NCBI RefSeq assembly: GCF_029227915.1
Contig: NC_079884.1
Coordinates: 18,416,001-18,480,000, forward strand
Length of the DNA: 64,000 bases
From: Hydractinia symbiolongicarpus
Taxonomy: Eukaryota > Cnidaria > Hydrozoa > Anthoathecata > Hydractiniidae
Reading direction: 5' to 3'
Part shown: positions 24,961 through 38,592 of the stretch, one piece after another
How the letters are laid out: each line of letters opens with the position of its first letter
How positions within the stretch are numbered: the first letter of the stretch is position 1
Made by a program: the position numbers and the translations under genes
Notes under the pieces: model-generated
Told to the model about the DNA's origin: nothing
What the model saw: only the letters and a program-made list of their open reading frames with translations
The model's database searches: none

Positions 24961-27900
24961 ACACGTAAATCACGTGGTTCCACGTGTCTGTTTAATTTGC
25001 CATTGGTCCATTCTTTCTACTCTCAATGTAATACGATGTCCTAAGTCTTTTTCCATTGCGTCATGACGTTATAACAACGTCAACTACTTCTACAGGCCTC
25101 TAAATCCTGTTGTATGCCATTTTCCTGCCTAATAATGGCCCTACACATAAATCACGGCGTTCCACATGTCTGGGCAAGTTGCCATTGGTCTAGTATTTTC
25201 ACTCTCAATGCACTACGACGTCCCAAGTTATTTTCCATTGCGTCATGACGCTATAACAACGTCAACTACTTCTACAGGCCTCTAAATCCTGTTGTATGCC
25301 ATTTTGCTGCCTAATAATGGCCTTACACGCAAATCACGTGGTTCCGCGTGTCTGCACTGGTTACCATTGGTCTATTCCCACCAGTCTCAATGGACTATGA
25401 CGTCCCAATCGTTTTTCATGGCGCCATGACGTTATAACACCGTCAACTACGCGTACAGTCCTCTAAAGTCTATTATATCACCTTTTGGCGCCTAGTAATG
25501 ACGTTACACTTAAATCACGTGGTTCCGCGTGTCTTCACTGGTTACCCTTGGTTTATTCCCTCGACACTCAATGGACTACAACGTCCCAAATCGTCGTACG
25601 TTGCGCAATGGCCTTATAAAACCGTCAACTACGTGTACTGGCCTCTAAAGGTTTTTATATGGCCTTTTGCCTCGTAATAACGTCCTTGCACGTAAATCAC
25701 GTCGTTCCACGTGTCTGTGCAGGTTGAGATTGGTCTAGTCCTTCCACTCTCAATGGACTACGACGTCCCAAGTCGTTTTCCATTACGCCATGGCCTTATA
25801 ACACCGTCAACTACGTGAACAGGCCTGTAAAGGTTGTTATATGATCTTTTGCCTCCTAATCACATCCTTGCACGTAAATCACATGGTTCCACGTGTCTAT
25901 GCAGGTTGGCATTGGTCTAGTCCTTCCACTCTCAATGGACTACGACGTCCCAAGTCGTTTTCCATTACGCCATGGCCTTATAACACCGTCAACTACGTGC
26001 ACAGGCCTGTAAAGGTTGTTATATAAGCTTTTGCCGCCTAAAACAGCCTTACACGTAATTCACGTGGTTCCACGTGTCTGTTCAGGTTGCCATTGCTCTA
26101 GTCCTACCACAACGAATGTACTACGACGTCCCAAATCCTTTTACATTGCGGAATAGCCTTATAACACAGTCAACTACGTGAGCAGCCCTCTAAAGGTTTT
26201 TATATGGCCTCTTGCCGCCTATTAATGGCCTTACACATAAATCACGTCGTTCCACATGTCTGGGCAAGTTGCCATTGGTCTGGTCCTTTCACTATCAATG
26301 CACTACGACGTCCCAAGTTGTTTTCCATGGTGCCATAACATTATAACACGTCAACTACTCATACAGTCCTCTAAAGTCTGTTATATGATCTTTTGCCGCC
26401 TAATAATGGCCTTTCACATAAATCACGTCGTTCCACATGTCTGTGTAAGTTGCCATTGGTCCATTCCTTTATTTGTTAATGTACTACGACGTCCTAAGTC
26501 GTTTTCCATTGCGTCATGACGTTATAACACCGTCAACTACGCGTACAGTCCTCTAAAGTCTATTATATGATCTTTTGCCGCATAACAATGGCCTTACACA
26601 TAAATCACGTCGTTCTGCATGTCTGTTTAACTTGCCATTGGTCCATTCTTTCCACTCTTAATGTAATACGATGTCCTAAGTCTTTTTCCATTGCGTCATG
26701 ACGTTATAACAACGTCAACTACTTCTACAGGCCTCTAAATCCTGTTGTATGCCATTTTGCTGCCTAATAATGGCCCTACACATAAATCACGTCGCTCCAC
26801 ACGTCTGGGCAAGTTGCCATTGGTCTAGTCCTTTCACTATGAATACACTACGACGTCCCAAGTTCTTTTCCATTGAGCAATAGCCTTATAACACCGTCAA
26901 CTACATGAACAGGCCTCCAAAGGCTGTTATATGGCCTTTTGCCTCGTAATAACGTCCTTGCACGTAAATCAAGTCGTTCCACGTGTCTGTGCAGGTTGGG
27001 ATTGGTCTAGTCCTTCCACTCTCAATGGACTACGACGTCCCAAGTCGTTTTCCATAACGCCATGGCTTTATAACTCCGTCAACTACGTGAACAGGCCTCT
27101 AAAGGTTGTCATATAACCTTTTGCCGCCTGAAACGTCCTTGCACGTAAATCAAGTCGTTCCACGTGTCTGTGTAGGTTGCCATTGCTCTAGTCCTACCAC
27201 TACAAATGTACTACGACGTCCCAAATCGTTTTACATTGCGGAATAGCCTTATAACACCGTCAACTACGTGAGCAGGCCTCTAAAGGTTTTTATATGGCCT
27301 CTTGCCGCCTATTAATGACCTTACACATCAATCACGTCGTTCCACATGTCTGGGCAAGTTGAGATTGGTCTAGTCCTTTTACTCTCAATGGACTACGACG
27401 TCCCAAGTCGTTTTCCATTACGCCATGGCCTTATAACACCGTCAACTACGTGCACAGGCCTGTAAAGGTTGTTATATGATCTTTTGCCTCCTAATAACAT
27501 CCTTGCACGTAAATCACGTGGTTCCACGTGTCTATGCAAGTTGGCATTGGTCTAGTCCTTCCACTCTCAATGGACTACTACGTCCCAAGTCGTTTTCCAT
27601 TACGCCATGGCCTTATAACACCGTCAACTACGCGTACAGTCCTCTAAAGTCTATTATATGATCTTTTGCCGCATAACAATGGCCTTACACATAAATCACG
27701 TCGTTCCGCATGTCTGTTTAACTTGCCATTGGTCCATTCTTTCCACTCTTAATGTAATACGATGTCCTAAGTCTTTTTCCATTGCGTCATGACGTTATAA
27801 CAACGTCAACTACTTCTACAGGCCTCTAAATCCTGTTGTATGCCATTTTGCTGCCTAATAATGGCCCTACACATAAATCACGTCGCTCCACACGTCTGGG

Positions 27901-28384
27901 CAAGTTGCCATTGGTCTAGTCCTTTCACTATGAATACACTACGACGTCCCAAGTTCTTTTCCATTACGCCATGGCCTTATAACACCGTCAACTACGTGCA
28001 CAGGCCTGTAAAGGTTGTTATATGATCTTTTGCCTCCTAATAACATCCTTGCACGTAAATCACGTGGTTCCACGTGTCTATGCAAGTTGGCATTGGTCTA
28101 GTCCTTCCACTCTCAATGGACTACTACGTCCCAAGTCGTTTTCCATTACGCCATGGCCTTATAACACCGTCAACTACGTGCACAGGCCTGTAAAGGTTGT
28201 TATAAAACCTTTTGCCGCCTAAAACGGCCTTACACGTAAATCACGTGGTTCCACGTGTCTGTTCAGGTTGCCATTGCTCTAGTCCTACCACTACAAATGT
28301 ACTACGACGTCCCAAATCGTTTTACATTGCGGAATAGCCTTATAACACCGTCTACTACGTGAGCAGGCCTCTAAAGGGGTTTAT
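24961..28384 (+). repeat. Divergent mosaic satellite with local duplications
   Basis: About 19 monomers, more varied than the flanking arrays. Rare variants include TGTTTAACTTGCC and AATGTAATACGATG. A stretch at about 26521-26900 recurs at about 27612-28000 (offset 1091 bp, six monomers minus one base). The ATGATCTTTTGCCTCC monomer recurs at 25841, 27476 and 28022. Monomers here more often carry the full CACGTGG..CCACGTG dyad. No gene is seen. Confidence 0.86.
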
Positions 28385-30208
28385 ATGGCCTTTTGCCGCC
28401 TAATAATGGCCTTACACATAAATCACGTCGCTCCACATGTCTGGGCAAGTTGCCATTGGTCCATTCCTTTATCTGTTAATGTACTACGACGTCCTAAGTC
28501 GTTTTCCATTTGCTGCATGACGTTATAACACCGTCAACTACATGTACATGCCTCTAAAGGCTGTTATATGACCTTTTGCCGCCTAACAATGGCCTTGCAC
28601 ATAAATCACGTCGTTCCACATGTCTGTGTAAGTTGCCATTGGTCCATTCCTTTATCTGTTAATGTACTACGACGTCCTAAGTCGTTTTCCATTTGCTGCA
28701 TGACGCTATAACACCGTCAACTACATGTACATGCCTCTAAAGGCTGTTATATGACCTTTTGCCGCCTAATAATGGCCTTACACATCAATCACGTCGTTCC
28801 ACATGTCTGGGCAAGTTGCCATTGGTCTGGTCCTTTCACTATCAATGCACTACGACCTCCCAAGTTCTTTTCCACTGCGCAATAGCCTTATAACACCGTC
28901 GACTACGCGCACAGTCCTTCAAAGTCAGTTATATCACCTTTTGGCGCCTAATAATGACGTTACACATAAATCACGTGGTTCCGCGTGTCTACACTGGTTA
29001 CCATTGGTTTATTCCCTCGACACTCAGTGGACTACATTGTCCTAAGTCTATTTACATTGCTGCATGACGTTATAACACCGTTAACTACACGTGCATGCCT
29101 CTAAGGCCTGTTATATGACCTTTTGCCGCCTAATAACGGCCTTACACGTAAATCACGTAGTTCCACGTGTCTGTTCAGGTTGCCATTGGTCTAGTCCTAC
29201 CACTATGAATGTAGTACGACGTCCCAAATCGTTTTACATTGCGGAATAGCCTTATAACACCGTCTACTACGTAAGCAGGCCTCTAAAGGGGTTTATATGG
29301 CCTTTTGCCGCCTAATAATGGCCTTACACATAAATCACGTCGCTCCACATGTCTGGGCAAGTTGCCATTGGTCCATTCCTTTATCTGTTAATGTACTACG
29401 ACGTCCTAAGTCGTTTTCCATTTGCTGCATGACGTTATAACACCGTCAACTACATGTACATGCCTCTAAAGGCTGTTATATGACCTTTTGCCGCCTAACA
29501 ATGGCCTTGCACATAAATCACGTCGTTCCACATGTCTGTGTAAGTTGCCATTGGTCCATTCCTTTATCTGTTAATGTACTACGACGTCCTAAGTCGTTTT
29601 CCATTTGCTGCATGACGTTATAACACCGTCAACTACATGTACATGCCTCTAAAGGCTGTTATATGACCTTTTGCCGCCTAATAATGACCTTACACATCAA
29701 TCACGTCGTTCCACATGTCTGGGCAAGTTGCCATTGGTCTGGTCCTTTCACTATCAATGCACTACGACCTCCCAAGTTCTTTTCCACTGCGCAATAGCCT
29801 TATAACACCGTCGACTACGCGCACAGTCCTCTAAAGTCAGTTATATCACCTTTTGGCGCCTAATAATGACGTTACACATAAATCACGTGGTTCCGCGTGT
29901 CTACACTGGTTACCATTGGTTTATTCCCTCGACACTCAGTGGACTACATTGTCCTAAGTCTATTTACATTGCTGCATGACGTTATAACACCGTTAACTAC
30001 ACGTACATGCCTCTAAGGCCTGTTATATGACCTTTTGCCGCCTAATAACGGCCTTACACGTAAATCACGTAGTTCCACGTGTCTGTTCAGGTTGCCATTG
30101 GTCTAGTCCGACCACTATGAATGTAGTACGACGTCCCAAATCGTTTTAAATTGCGGAATAGCCTTATAACACCGTCTACTACGTGAGCAGGCCTCTAAAA
30201 GGGTTTTT
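28385..30208 (+). repeat. 5-monomer HOR, two copies of 912 bp
   Basis: Units run 28385-29296 and 29297-30208. Monomers in the first start at 28385, 28568, 28751, 28933 and 29115. Two of the five are 183 bp because of an extra T in CCATTTGCTGCATGACG, giving 912 bp. The CCATTCCTTTATCTG variant marks the first two monomers of each unit. The same module occurs at 41486, 42398 and 57841. Confidence 0.9.
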
Positions 30209-30955
30209 ATGGCCTTTTGCCGCCTAATAATGGCCTTACACATAAATCACGTCGCTCCACATGTCTGGGCAAGTTGCCATTGGTCCATTTCTTTATCTGT
30301 TAATGTACTACGACGTCCTAAGTCGTTTTCCATTTGCTGCATGACGTTATAACACCGTCAACTACATGTACATGCCTCTAAAGGCTGTTATATGACCTTT
30401 TGCCTCCTAATAATGGCCTTACACGTAATTCACGTGGTTCCACGTGTCTGTTCAGGTTGCCATTGGTCTAGTCCTACTACTACGAATATACTACGACGTC
30501 CCAAATCGTTTTACATTGCGGAATAGCCTTATAACGCCGTCAACTACGTGAGGAGCCCTCTACATATTTTTATATGGCCTTTTACCGCCTAATAATGGCC
30601 TTACACATAAATAACGTCGTTCCACATGTCTGTGCAGGTTGCCATTAGTCTAGTCCTTCCACTGTTAATGTACTTCGACGTCCTAAGTCGTTTTCGATTG
30701 CTTCATGACGCTATAACACCGTCAACTACGCGTATAGTCCTCTAAAGTCTGTTATATCACCTTTTGGCGCCTAATAATGACCATACACATAAATCACGAG
30801 GTTCCGCGTGTCTCCACTGGTTACCATTGGTTTATTCCCTCGACACTCAATGAACTACAACGTCCCAAGTCTATTTCCATTGCTGGATGACGTTGTAACA
30901 CCGTCAACTACATGTACATGCTTCTAAAGGCTGTTACATGACCTTTTGCCGCCTA
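28425..30955 (+). repeat. Segmental duplication B, copy 1 (partner 41526-44053)
   Basis: The offset to the partner is 13101 bp at 28385 and 29297 and 13099 bp at 30422. Both copies contain two 5-monomer units followed by the CTACGAATATAC and GCTGGATGACGTTGTAACACC variants. About one monomer (near 30209-30403) differs from its counterpart at 43310-43500, as if exchanged. The end near 30955 is where this copy continues TAATATTGGCC but the partner TAATAACGGCC. Confidence 0.84.
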
Positions 30956-32230
30956 ATATTGGCCTTACACATCAATCACGTCGTTCCACATGTCTGGGCA
31001 AGTTGCCATTGGTCTGGTCCTTTCACTATCAATGCACTACGACCTCCCAAGTTATTTTCCACTGCGCAATAGCCTTATAACACCGTCGACTACGCGCACA
31101 GTCCTCTAAAGGCTGTTATATGACCTTTTGCCGCTTAATAATTGCCTTACACATCAATCACGTCGTTCCACATGTCTGGGCAAGTTGCCATTGGTTTAGT
31201 CCTTTCACTATGAATACACTACGACGTCCCAAGTTCTTTTCCATTGCGCAATAGCCTTATAACACCGTCAACTACATGAACAGGCCTCCAAAGGCTGTTA
31301 TATGGCCTTTGGCCACGTAATAACGTCCTTGCACGTAAATCAAGTCGTTCCACGTGTCTGTGCAGGTTGGGATTGGTCTAGTCCTTCCACTCTCAATGGA
31401 CTACGACGTCCCAAGTTCTTTTCCATTGCGCAATAGCCTTATAACACCGTCAATTACATGAACAGGCCTCCAAAGGCTGTTATATGACCTTTTGCCGCCT
31501 CATAATAACCTTACACATCAATCACGTCGTTCCACATGTCTGGGCAAGTTGCCATTGGTCTAGTCCTTTCACTCTCAATGCACTACGACGTCCCAAGTTG
31601 TTTACCATGGTGCCATGACATTATAACACCGTCAACTACGTGTACAGGCCTCTAAAGGCTGTTATATTACTTTTTACCGCCTATTAATGGCCTTATCCAT
31701 AAATCACGTCGTTTGACACGTCTGGGCAAGTTGCCATTGGTCTAGTCCTTTCACTATGAATACACTACGACGTCCCAAGTTGTTTTCCATGGTGCCATGA
31801 CATTATAACACCGTCAACTACGTGAACAGGCCTCTAAAGGCTGTTATATTACCTTTTACCTTCTATTAATGGCCTTATCCATAAATCACGTCGTTTGACA
31901 CGTCTGTGCAAGTTGCTATTGGTCCCGTCCTTTCACTATCAATGCACTACGACCTCCCAAGTTCTTTTCCACTGCGCAATAGCCTTATAACACCGTCAAC
32001 TACGTGAACAGGCCTCTAAAGGCCGTTATATGACCTTTTGCCGCCTAATAATGGCCTTACACATCAATCACGTCGTTCCACATGTCTGGGCAAGTTGCCA
32101 TTGGTTTAGTCCTTTCACTATGATTACACTACGACGACCCAAGTTCTTTTCCATTGCGCAATAGCCTTATAACACCGTCAACTACATGAACAGGCCTCCA
32201 AAGGCTGTTATATGGCCTTTTGCCTCGTAA
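30209..32230 (+). repeat. Satellite flank after the 5-mer HOR
   Basis: About eleven monomers. The 30400-30955 part belongs to the long duplication shared with 43500-44053. Near 31660-31900 two successive monomers carry TTACTTTTTACC/TTACCTTTTACC and TCGTTTGACACGTC variants, a local pair. No gene is seen. Confidence 0.85.
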
Positions 32231-35183
32231 TAACGTCCTTGCACGTAAATCAAGTCGTTCCACGTGTCTGTTCAGGTTGCCATTGCTCTAGTCCTACCAC
32301 TACAAATGTACTACGACGTCCCAAATCGTTTTACATTGCGGAATAGCCTTATAACACCGTCAACTACGTGAGCAGGTCTCTAAAGGTTTTTATATGGCCT
32401 TTTGCCGCCTAATAATGGCCTTACACACATATCACGTCGTTCCACATGTTTGTGCAGGTTGCCATTGGTCTAGTCCTTTCACTATCAATGGACTACGACT
32501 TCCTAAGTCGTTTTCGATTGCCTCATGACGTTATAACACCGTCAACTACGTGTACAGTCCTCTAAAATCTGTTATATGACCTTTTGCTGCCTATTAATGG
32601 CCTTACACATAAATCACGTCGTCCCAAATGTCTGTGCAAGTTGCCATTGGTCCCGTCCTTTCACTATCAATGCACTACGACCTCCCAAGTTCTTTTCCAC
32701 TGCGCAATAGCCTTATAACACCGTCAACTATGCGTACAGTGCTCTAAAGTCTGTTATATCACCTTTTGGCGCCTAATAATGACGTTACACATAAATCACG
32801 TGTTTCCGCGTGTCTACACTGGTTACCATTGGTTTATTCCCTCGACACTCAATGGACTACAACGTCCTAAGTCTATTTACATTGCTGCATGACGTTATAA
32901 CACCGTCAACTACATGAACAGGCCTCCAAAGGCTGTTATATGGCCTTTTGCCTCGTAATAACGTCCTTGGACGTAAATCAAGTCGTTCCACGTGTCTGTG
33001 CAGGTTGGGATTGGTCTAGTCCTTCCACTCTCAATGGACTACGACGTCCCAAGTCGTTTTCCATTACGCCATGGCCTTATAACACCGTCAACTACGTGCA
33101 CAGGCCTGTAAAGGTTGTTATATGATCTTTTGCCTCCTAATAACATCCTTGCACGTAAATCACGTGGTTCCACGTGTCTATGCAGGTTGGCATTGGTCTA
33201 GTCCTTCCACTTTCAATGGACTACTACGTCCCAAGTCGTTTTCCATTACGCCATGGCCTTATAACACCGTCAACTACGTGCACAGGCCTGTAAAGGTTGT
33301 TATATAACCTTTTGCCGCCTAAAACGGCCTTACACGTAAATCACGTGGTTCCACGTGTCTCTTCAGGTTGCCATTGCTCTAGTCCTACCACTACAAATGT
33401 ACTACGACGTCCCAAATCGTTTTACATTGCGGAATAGCCTTATAACACCGTCAACTACGTGAGCATGCCTCTTAAGGGGTTTATATGGCCTTTTGCCGCC
33501 TAATAATGGCCTTACACATAAGTCACGTCGCTCCACATGTCTGGGCAAGTTGCCATTGGTCTAGTCCTTTCACTATCAATGCACTACGACGTCCCAAGTT
33601 GTTTTCCATGGTGCCATGACATTATAACACCGTCAACTACGTGTACAGGCCTCTAAAGGCTGTTATATTACCTTTTACCGCCTATTAATGGCCTTATCCA
33701 TAAATCACGTCGTTTGACTCGTCTGGGCAAGTTGCCATTGGTCTTCTCCTTTCACTATGAATACACTACGAGGTCCCAAGTTCTTTTCCAATGCGCGATA
33801 GCCTTATAACACCGTCAACTACATGAACAGGCCTCCAAAGGCTGTTATATGACCTTTTGCCGCCTAATAATGACCTTACGCATCAATCACGTCGTTCCAC
33901 ATGTCTGTGCAGGTTGCCATTGGTCTAGTCCATTTACTATCAATGGACTACGACTTCCTAAGTCGTTTTCGATTGCGTCATGACGTTATAACACCGTCAA
34001 CTACGTGTACAGTCCTCTAAAATCTGTTATATGACCTTTTGCTGCCTATTAATGGCCTTATCCATAAATCACGTCGTCCCACATGTCTGTGCAAGTTGCC
34101 ATTGGTCCCGTCCTTTCACTATGAATACACTACGACGTCCCAAGTTCTTTTCCATTGCGCAATAGCCTTATAACACCGTCAACTACATGAACAGGCCTCC
34201 AAAGGCTGTTAAATGGCCTTTTGCCTCGTAATAACGTCCTTGCACGTAAATCAAGTCGTTCCACGTGTCTGTGCAGGTTGGGATTGGTCTAGTCCTTCCA
34301 CTCTCAATGCACTACGACCTCCCAAGTTCTTTTCCACTGCGCAATAGCCTTATAACACCGTCAACTACATGAACAGGCCTCCAAAGGCTGTTATATGGCC
34401 TTTTGCCTCGTAATAACGTCCTTGCGCGTAAATCAAGTCGTTCCACGTGTCTGTTCAGGTTGCCATTGGTCTAGTCCTACCACTATGAATGTAGTACGAC
34501 GTCCCAAATCGTTTTACATTGTGGAATAGCCTTATAACACCGTCAACTACGTGAGCAGGCCTCTAAAGGGGTTTATATGGCCTTTTGCCGCCTAATATTA
34601 GCCCTACACATAAATCCTGTCGCTCCACATGTCTGGGCAAGTTGTCATTGGTCTAGTCCTTTCACTATCAATGCACTACGACGTCCCAAGTTGTTTTCCA
34701 TGGTGCCATGACATTATAACACCGTCAACTACGTGTACAGGCCTCTAAAGGCTGTTACATTACCTTTTTACCGCCTATTAATGGCCTTATCCATAAATCA
34801 CGTCGTTTGACACGTCTGGGCAAGTTGCCATTGGTCTAGTCCTTTCACTATGAATACACTACGACGTCCCAAGTTGTTTTCCATTGCCCAATAGCCTTAT
34901 AACACCGTCACCTACATGAACAGGCCTCCAAAGGCTGTTATATGGCCTTTTGCCTCGTAATAACGTCCATGCACGTAAATCAAGTCGTTCCACGTGTCTG
35001 TGCTGGTTGCCATTGGTGTAGTCCTTTCACTATCAATGGACTACGACTTCCTAAGTCGTTTTCGATTGCGTCATGACGTTATAACACCGTCAACTACGTG
35101 TACAGTCCTCTAAAATCTGTTATATGACCTTTTGCTGCCTATTAATGGCCTTACACATAAATCACGTCGTCCCACATGTCTGT
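32231..35183 (+). repeat. Segmental duplication C, copy 1 (partner 38593-40999)
   Basis: The offset is 6362 bp on the left (anchors 32241 and 38603; 32940 and 39302) and 5816 bp on the right (33931 and 39747; 35001 and 40817). The difference, 546 bp, is three monomers present here but not in the partner. Shared rare variants include TGTGCTGGTTGCC and TAGTCCATTTACT. Confidence 0.87.
33161..33176 (+). promoter_or_regulatory. Example of the full dyad: two CACGTG E-boxes
   Basis: CACGTGGTTCCACGTG is a near-perfect inverted repeat with 7-bp arms and a TT centre. It holds two CACGTG hexamers whose starts are 10 bp apart, so they face the same side of the helix. With the preceding AT the left half reads ATCACGTG, which fits the yeast CDEI consensus RTCACRTG bound by Cbf1, a bHLH protein. 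bHLH-zipper proteins in many eukaryotes bind CACGTG. Identical copies are at 1406 and 28061, among many others. Binding here is inference. Confidence 0.5.
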
Positions 35184-36764
35184 ACAAGTTGCCATTGGTC
35201 CCGTCCTTTCACTATCAATGCACTACACCTCCCAAGTTCTTTTCCACTGCGCAATAGCCTTATAACACCGTCAACTACGCGTACAGTGCTCTAAAGTCTG
35301 TTATATCACCTTTTGGCGCCTAATAATGACGTTACACATAAATCACGTGGTTCCGCGTGTCTACACTGGTTACCATTGGTTTATTCCCTCGACACTCTAT
35401 GGACTACAACGTCCTAAGTCTATTTACATTGCTGCATGACGTTATAACACCGTTAACTACATGTGCATGCCTCTAAGGGCTGTTATATGATCTTTTGCCG
35501 CCTAATAATGACCTTACACATCAATCACGTCGTTCCACATGTCTGGGCAAGTTGCAATTGGTCTGGTCCTTTCACTCTCAATGCACTACGACGTCCCAAG
35601 TTTTTTTCCATTGCGCAATAGCCTTATAACACCGTCAAATGCATGAACAGGCCTCTAAAGACTGTTATATGACCTTTTACCGCCTAATAATGACCTTACA
35701 CATCAATCACGTCGTCCCACATGTCTGGGCAAGTTGCCATTGGTCTGGTCCTTTCAATCTCAATGCACTACGACGTCCCAAGTTGTTTTCCATTGTGCCA
35801 TGGCCTTATAACACCGTCAACTACGTGTACAGGCTTCTAAAAGATGTTATATGACCTTTTGCCTCCTATTATCGTCCTTGCACGTATATCACGTCGTTCC
35901 ACGTGTCTGTGCAGGTTGGCATTGGTCTAGTCCTTCCACTATCAATGTACTACGACGTCCCAAATTAATTTACATTGCGTAATACCCTTATAACACCGTC
36001 AACTGCGCTAACAAGCCTCTAAAGCCTGTTATATGAATTTTTGCCGCCTTATAATGGCCTTACACATAAATCACGTCGTTCCACATGTCTGGGCAAGTTG
36101 CCATTGGTCTACTCCTTTCACTATCAACAGACTACGACGTCCCAAGTTGTTTTCCACTGCGCCATGGCCCTGTAACACCGTCAACTCAGCGTACAATCCT
36201 CTCAATGCTGTAATATGGCATTCTGCTGTCTAATAAAGACCTCATGCGTAAATCAGGTGGTTCGAGTGTCTGCACTGGTTACCATTGGGATACTCCTTCC
36301 ACTCTCAATGGACTATAAAGTACAAAATCGTTTTCTATTACGCCATGGCTTTATAACACCGCCAACTACGCGTACAGTCCTCCAAAGTCTGTTATATGAC
36401 CGTTTGCCGCCTAATAATGGCCTTACACAAAAATCACGCCCCTCCACATGTCTGTGCAGGTTGCCATTGGACTAGTCCTTCCACTGTTAATGTACTATGA
36501 CGTCCCAAATCGTTTAACATTGCGGAATAGCCTTATAACACCGTCAACTACGCGTACAGTCCTCTAAAGGTGTTATATTACCTTTTGGCGCCTAATAATG
36601 ACGTTACACTTAAATCACGTGGTTCCGCGTGTCTTCACTGGTTACCATTGGTTTATTTCCTCGACACTTAATGGACTACAACGTCCCAAATCTATTTCCA
36701 TCGCTGCATGACGTTATAACACCGTCAACTACATGTACATGCCTCTAAAGGCTGTTATATGACC
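35184..36764 (+). repeat. Satellite block with the 9.5-kb-type variant series
   Basis: About nine monomers. Those at 35669, 35851, 36033 and 36215 repeat the order seen at 9497, 9679, 9861 and 10043, ending in an R-type monomer at 36215. Rare variants such as ACACAAAAATCACGCC are shared with about 10250. No gene is seen. Confidence 0.84.
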
Positions 36765-38590
36765 TTTTGCCGCCTAATAATGGCCTTACACATAAATCAC
36801 GTCGCTCCACATGTCTGGACAAGTTGCCATTGGTCTAGTCCTTTCACTATCAATGCACTACGACGTCCGAAGTTCTTTTCCATTGCGCAATAGCCTTTTA
36901 ACACCGTCAACTACATGAACAGGCCTCTAAAGACTGCTATATGACCTTTTGCCGCCTAATATTGACCTTACACATCAATCACGTCGTTCCACATGTTTGG
37001 GCAAGTTGCCATTGGTCTTGCACTTTCACTATCAATGCACTACAACGTCCCAAGTTGTTTTCCATTGTGCCATGTCGTTATAACACCGTCAAATACATGT
37101 ACAGGTCTCTAAAGGTTGTTTTATGACCGTTTGCCACCTAATAATGGCCTTACACATAAATCACGTCGCTCCACATGTCTGTGCAGGTTGCCATTGGTCT
37201 AGTCCTTCCACTGTTAATGTACTACGACGTCCTATGTCGTTTTCGATTGCGTCATGACGTTAACACCGTCAACTACGCGTACAGTCCTCTAAAGTCTGTT
37301 ATATAACTGTTTGCCGCCTAATAAAGGCCTTACACATAAATCACGTGGCTTCAGGTGTCTGTTCAGGTTGCCATTGGTCTCGTCCTTTCACTATCAATGG
37401 ACTACGAAGTCTCAAGTTGTTTTCCATTGCGCCATGGCCCTGTAACACCCTCAACTAAGCGTACAAATCCTCTAAATGCTGTAATATGGCATTTTGCTGT
37501 CTAATAAAGACCTCATGCGTAAATCAGGTCGGTTCCGAGTGTCTGCACTGGTTACCATTGGGATACTCCTTCCACTATCAATGGACTAAGAAGTCGAAAG
37601 TCGTTTTCTATTGCGCCATGTCGTTATAACACCGTCAAATACATGTACAGGTCTCTAAAGGTTGTCATATGACCGTTTGCCGCCTAATAATGGCCTTACA
37701 CATAAATCACGTCGCTCCACATGTCTGTGCAGGTTGCCATTGGTCTAGTCCTTCCATTGGTAATGTACTACGACGTCCTAAGTCGTTTTCGATTGCCTCA
37801 TGACGTTATAACACAGTCAACTACGCGTACAGTCCTCTAAAGTCTGTTAAATGACCTTTTCCCCCTAACAATGGCCTTACACGTAAATCACGTGGTTCCA
37901 CGTGTCTGTGCAAGTAGGCATTGGTCTAGTCCTTCCACTCTTAATGGACTACGACGTCCCAAGTCGTTTTCCATTACGCCATGGCCTTATAGCACCGTCA
38001 TTTATGTGAACAGGCCTCTAAATGTTGTTATATGACCTTTTGCCGCCTAATAACGGCCTTACACGTAAATCACGTAGTTCCACGTGTCTGTTCAGGTTGC
38101 CATTGGTCTAGTCCTTTCACTATCAATGCACTACGACGTCCCAAGTTGTCTTCCATTGTGCCATGACATTATAACACCGCCAACTGCGTGTACAGGCCTC
38201 TAAAGCCTAATATATGACCTTTTGCCGCCTAATTATGGCCTTACACAAAAATCACGTGGTTCCACATGTCTGGGCAAGTTGCCATTGGTCTAGTCCTTCC
38301 ACAATGCACTACGACGTCCCAAGTTGTTTTCCATTGTGCCATGACAATATAACACCGCCGACTACGTGTACAGGCCTCTAAAGCCTAATGTATGACCTTT
38401 TGCCGCCTAATTATGGCCTTACACATAAATCACGTGGTTCCACATGTCTGGGCAAGTTGCCATTGGTCTAGTCCTTCCACTGTTAATGTACTACGACGTC
38501 CTAAGACGTTTTCGAATGCGTCATGACGTTATAACACCGTCAACTACGCGTACAGTCCTCTAAAGTCTGTTATATGACCTTTTGCCGCCT
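36765..38590 (+). repeat. Segmental duplication D, copy 1 (partner 44225-46590)
   Basis: Shared rare variants are GACTGCTATATGACC (36941 and 44401, offset 7460 bp), GTCAAATACATGTACAGG, and GTTAAATGACCTTTTCCCCC (37851 and 45855, offset 8004 bp). The change of offset by 544 bp is three monomers gained in the partner. CCTTCCACAATGCAC at about 38301 is a 4-bp-deletion marker that recurs in all later copies. Confidence 0.85.
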
Positions 38591-38592
38591 AA

